This document shows, in pieces, positions 5,542 through 8,407 of a DNA stretch of 8,407 nucleotides. The notes beneath the pieces were generated by a model that saw only the letters and a program-made list of their open reading frames with translations, ran no database searches and had not been told where the DNA came from. The stretch spans positions 1-8,407 of the forward strand of contig JAEEYY010000251.1 in NCBI GenBank assembly GCA_016288355.1, in the 5' to 3' direction. The DNA is from Synergistes sp. Its GTDB lineage: Bacteria > Synergistota > Synergistia > Synergistales > Synergistaceae. The first letter of the stretch is position 1. Each line of letters begins with the position of its first letter. Both the position numbers and the translations under genes were made by a program.

Positions 5542-6321
5542 ATGCTTCTCGTCTTTGATATAGGGAACACCAATACAGTTATGGGAATATATGACGGCGC
5601 GAAGCTTGTTAAAGAATGGCGCCTCACCTCCAGAAAACAAACCTCGGACGAGGTCGGCTTCATGATGCTGGGGCTTTTATCATCCGCAGGCATTGACAAA
5701 GCCGATGTCGAAGGCGCGATCTTCGGGAGCGTCGTTCCTTCGCTCGACAAGATGTTCCGGGACGGCATAAGGGAATATATCGGCGTAGAATGCCTCAGGG
5801 TATCCGCTAAGATGGATATGGGGCTTAAGATCAGGATGAAAAATCCGACCGGGATCGGGGCCGACCGTCTGCTGAACGCGGCGGCGGGCATAGAAAAATA
5901 CGGCACGCCGCTTATCATAGTGGATCTGGGAACGGCGATAACCTTCGACGTGATATCGGAGGACGGCGCATATCTTGGCGGCGTTATAGCCCCCGGCATG
6001 GAGCTGGGAATGGAATCTCTCTTCTCGCGCACGGCAAAGCTGCCTCAGATCGAGCTTGCAGCGCCTGAAAAAATAATAGGCGGCAATACGATAGAAGCGA
6101 TACAGTCCGGTATAGTTTACGGCACTGTGGGAATGACCGAAAAAATGATAGAGGGCATAGACCGGGAACTGGGAACGAAGTGCCGCGTGATAGCAACAGG
6201 AGGTCACGCGCCTCTGATAGCCAGGCTCTGCGCCTCTATAGACTGCGTGGACCAGTGGCTTACGCTTGACGGTCTCCGCATCTGCTACGAGAGAAACTGT
6301 GGCGGAAAACAGCACTCCTGA
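5542..6321 (+). CDS. coaX: Type III pantothenate kinase CoaX
   Basis: CoaX phosphorylates pantothenate with ATP, the first step of coenzyme A synthesis, in the cytoplasm. The 259-residue length is normal for the family. The sugar-kinase/Hsp70/actin-type motifs are present in order: phosphate-binding DIGNTNT at residues 6-12, GADRLLNAAAG at 106-116, VDLGTAITFD at 127-136 with the presumed catalytic Asp128, GGVIAPGM, then GNTIEAIQSGIVYG and the C-terminal adenosine loop ATGGH. Family members need a monovalent cation (ammonium or potassium) and are not feedback-inhibited by CoA, unlike type I CoaA; that is family knowledge, not seen here. ATG 5542 has a strong GGAGGG site 8 bases upstream. The 3' end overlaps the start of dus, suggesting coupling. 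Confidence 0.96.
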   Translation: MLLVFDIGNTNTVMGIYDGAKLVKEWRLTSRKQTSDEVGFMMLGLLSSAGIDKADVEGAIFGSVVPSLDKMFRDGIREYIGVECLRVSAKMDMGLKIRMKNPTGIGADRLLNAAAGIEKYGTPLIIVDLGTAITFDVISEDGAYLGGVIAPGMELGMESLFSRTAKLPQIELAAPEKIIGGNTIEAIQSGIVYGTVGMTEKMIEGIDRELGTKCRVIATGGHAPLIARLCASIDCVDQWLTLDGLRICYERNCGGKQHS

Positions 6322-7372
6322 TCTCACAGTACCGCCGGCGCCGGGCTTTCCGCGCGCGGTCGGGAAAGTCGAAGTAGATAATCCGGTGTGGCTTGCTCCT
6401 CTTGCGGGGATAAGCTACGCTTCGTTCCGCCGCTTCCATCGCTCTCTGGGCGCGGGACTTACCCATACTGAGATGGTAAGCGCGCTGGGGCTCAAATACA
6501 AAGGGCGGAAGACAAAAGAGCTGCTCAGCGGAGGAGACGGCGACGAGCCGTGCGTTCTGCAGCTCTTCGGCTCGAATGCGGAGGATATCCGTACAGGCGC
6601 CGGTAGTGCGCTTCAGATAAGAAGCTTTGCAGCTCTTGAGGTCAATATGGCCTGCCCGATGCCGAAAGTTACGAAAAAAGGTTCCGGCGCCGCGCTGCTT
6701 GAAAACGCAGATACTGCGGCGGCGATCATAAAGGCGCTTAAAAGCTTTGACCTCCCGGTATGGGCGAAGCTGCGCCTTGTTCCTCAGGACGCGCGCCTTT
6801 CAACGGAGGAATTCTGCGCAGAGCTGATAGACGCCGGCGCAGATCTTATATTGCTGCACGGCCGCACTCCGGCGCAGAGATACGAAGGACGGGCGTCAAA
6901 AGAAGCTGTCAGCGCTGCGGCGCGCCAATTTCCGGGGATGATAGGCGGCAGCGGCGACTGCAGCGAGCCGGAAGACATGGTCTCCTATCTGGACGGCGGC
7001 TGTGTTTCTGTACTTGCGGCGCGCGGGGTGCTGCGCGATGCGACGCTGATACCGCGCACACTTGCGGCGCTCGGCGCCGGCGTGCCGGAGGAACTGACAA
7101 ACCCGTCGCCGCAAACGCAGAAGGAAATGCTGCTCAGGCTCTGCCGCGGGATATGCGCAGCGGAGGGAGAAAGGCCGGCGCTGGGCATGGCAAAAAGGAT
7201 GTGCGCCGCGATCTTCAGGGGCTTTGCGGGAGCGCCGGGGCTGAGGAGCCGCTGTGCTTCCGCGGGAAGCTGGCGTATGATGGAGGAAATGCTTGCGGCC
7301 TTTCCGGAGAGCGCACAGGCAGCAGAATATAAAAGCGGCGCAGACACAGCGCTGCCGCCGGATAACGATTAA
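6299..7372 (+). CDS. dus: tRNA-dihydrouridine synthase (Dus family)
   Basis: Dus enzymes are FMN- and NADPH-dependent and reduce particular uridines in tRNA to dihydrouridine. From GTG 6299 the protein has 357 residues. A TIM barrel opens with LAPLAGISYASFRR (from 32) and carries the catalytic Cys119 in NMACPMPKV, Lys157 in WAKLRL, and His187/Arg189 in LLHGRTPAQRYEG. A helical C-terminal tRNA-binding domain follows (about 280-340). The FMN phosphate region is atypical: IGGSGDC replaces the usual IANGDI/IGNGDI and VLAARGVL replaces the usual MIGRGALG, though key glycines and one Arg remain. The start is uncertain: GTG 6299 has a GAGAG site 5 bases upstream and overlaps coaX by 23 bases, while TTG 6266 would add 11 residues and overlap by 56. 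Homologues beside lysS in Firmicutes are usually named dusB, but I cannot fix the subfamily or target uridine. Confidence 0.9.
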   Translation: MAENSTPDLTVPPAPGFPRAVGKVEVDNPVWLAPLAGISYASFRRFHRSLGAGLTHTEMVSALGLKYKGRKTKELLSGGDGDEPCVLQLFGSNAEDIRTGAGSALQIRSFAALEVNMACPMPKVTKKGSGAALLENADTAAAIIKALKSFDLPVWAKLRLVPQDARLSTEEFCAELIDAGADLILLHGRTPAQRYEGRASKEAVSAAARQFPGMIGGSGDCSEPEDMVSYLDGGCVSVLAARGVLRDATLIPRTLAALGAGVPEELTNPSPQTQKEMLLRLCRGICAAEGERPALGMAKRMCAAIFRGFAGAPGLRSRCASAGSWRMMEEMLAAFPESAQAAEYKSGADTALPPDND

Positions 7373-7395
7373 AAAACATACAGGATGTGATCGAC

Positions 7396-8407
7396 ATGGC
7401 AGAGGAACAGAAAGTGAAAGAACAGAACACTATGCCGGAAGAGGAGATATTCCGTCAGCGCAAGGACAAGCTCCTGAGGCTCCGCAGCGAAGAGGGTTAC
7501 GACCCCTACAAGCAGGATCACTACGAAGTTAAGCATACGCTCGGCTATGTCAAGGAGCATTACGGGCATCTCAAGCCGGAAGAGTGGTCCGAAGACCTCA
7601 TACAGACGGCGGGACGCATAATCGTCCTTCGCCGCCACGGCAAGACTGCTTTTGCCACTTTCGAGGATGAGCGCGACCGTCTGCAGATATGCTTCCAGTT
7701 CGACGTGCTGGGCGAAAAGGATTATAACTTCTTCAAAAAATGGATAGACGCCGGAGACTTTATCGGTATGACGGGAGTTCCCTTCCGCACCCAGCGCGGA
7801 GAGCTCACGCTCTCCGTCCGCAGCTATGTCCTTCTTTCCAAGGCGCTGCGCCCGATGCCTGAAAAGTATCACGGCCTGAAAGACATGGAAGTGCGCTACC
7901 GCCGCCGCTACGCAGACCTTATTGCCAACCCCGAGGTGCGCGAGGTATTCCGCAAGCGCACAAAGATAATACAGGCCTTCCGCCGCGTGCTCGACGAGCA
8001 CGGCACGCTTGAGGTTACGACGCCGATACTGTCCACGATAGCAGGCGGCGCGAACGCGCGCCCCTTTATCACGCACCATAACACGCTCGACATAGATATG
8101 TACATGCGCATAGCCACAGAGCTGCACCTCAAACGCCTTGTCGTCGGCATGCTGGGCCGCGTATATGAGATCGGGCAGCAGTTCCGCAACGAAGGCATGG
8201 ACCAGAAGCACAATCCGGAATTCACTTCGATGGAGGTCTACTGGCCCTACTGCAATTACGTGGACATGATGAACCTTGCCGAAGAGATACTGGTAGCCTG
8301 CGCAGACGAGGTAGGCGGCCGCAAGATCAACTACCAGGGAACGGATATCGACCTCACACCGCCCTTCCGCCGCGCGACGATGGCCGAACTGGTGCTTGAA
8401 GAGACAG
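7396..8407 (+). CDS. lysS: Lysyl-tRNA synthetase, class II, 5' part (cut by window end)
   Basis: LysRS charges tRNA-Lys with lysine using ATP. The frame is open from ATG 7396 to the window edge, giving the first 337 residues of a protein that is normally about 490-500. A charged N-terminal helix (MAEEQKVKEQ, then IFRQRKDKLLRLR) is followed by an OB-fold anticodon-binding domain (about 65-155). The catalytic core then begins with RYRRRYADLI, GGANARPF (217-224), RIATELHLKRL and class II motif 2 at YEIGQQFRNEG (257-267), followed by HNPEFTSMEVYW. Motif 3 lies beyond the window. ATG 7396 has AGGA 10 bases upstream; an in-frame GTG at 7387 lies too close to that site. The gap to dus is only 23 bases with no terminator, so lysS probably belongs to the same operon. 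Confidence 0.96.
   Translation, partial: MAEEQKVKEQNTMPEEEIFRQRKDKLLRLRSEEGYDPYKQDHYEVKHTLGYVKEHYGHLKPEEWSEDLIQTAGRIIVLRRHGKTAFATFEDERDRLQICFQFDVLGEKDYNFFKKWIDAGDFIGMTGVPFRTQRGELTLSVRSYVLLSKALRPMPEKYHGLKDMEVRYRRRYADLIANPEVREVFRKRTKIIQAFRRVLDEHGTLEVTTPILSTIAGGANARPFITHHNTLDIDMYMRIATELHLKRLVVGMLGRVYEIGQQFRNEGMDQKHNPEFTSMEVYWPYCNYVDMMNLAEEILVACADEVGGRKINYQGTDIDLTPPFRRATMAELVLEET

Noticed and set aside
6266..6298. Upstream TTG start for dus
   Set aside because: It would overlap coaX by 56 bases, has no clear ribosome site and adds only a low-complexity segment. It is not excluded, but GTG 6299 is preferred.
7369..8211. Minus-strand frame of 280 residues opposite lysS
   Set aside because: The plus strand encodes unmistakable lysyl-tRNA synthetase; the antisense frame is a codon-usage shadow without a ribosome site or domain.

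Overview
The window looks like chromosomal DNA of a GC-rich, diderm (two-membrane) anaerobe. The trimeric autotransporter with a YadA-type outer-membrane barrel requires an outer membrane. The run miaB-comEA-comEC-coaX-dus-lysS, the frequent AUA and AGG codons and the collagen/YadA protein would all fit a Synergistota bacterium (Cloacibacillus/Synergistes type). That placement is inference; no 16S gene or other decisive marker is present.

Layout. Bases 1-1280 hold the 3' part of a cell-surface gene: a collagen-like Gly-X-Y stalk, a YadA-type stalk and neck, a YadA membrane anchor, and then an unusual coiled-coil tail beyond the barrel. A perfect 15-bp stem hairpin (1381-1416) with A and T tracts on its flanks lies between this gene and a convergent minus-strand gene (1436-1891). 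That gene encodes a small exported protein I do not recognise. In the 116 bases between it and miaB there are two back-to-back promoter candidates whose -35 boxes overlap.

From 2008 to the right edge six genes run on the plus strand with very small gaps or overlaps: miaB (tRNA methylthiotransferase), comEA (DNA-uptake receptor), comEC (DNA-uptake channel, short form without the metallo-beta-lactamase domain), coaX (type III pantothenate kinase), a dus gene (tRNA-dihydrouridine synthase) and lysS (lysyl-tRNA synthetase, cut by the window end). This is probably one operon from the promoter at 1946-1974, with a possible internal promoter at the end of comEC (5473-5502). A terminator-like hairpin sits inside the first codons of comEC and might attenuate transcription. 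Three of the genes serve tRNA modification or charging, two DNA uptake, one coenzyme A synthesis.

I found no CRISPR array, insertion sequence, tRNA/rRNA gene, phage module or toxin/defence module. Most of the window is ordinary housekeeping. The less ordinary items are the collagen/YadA surface protein with its post-barrel tail, the orphan exported protein, and the comEA/comEC junction.
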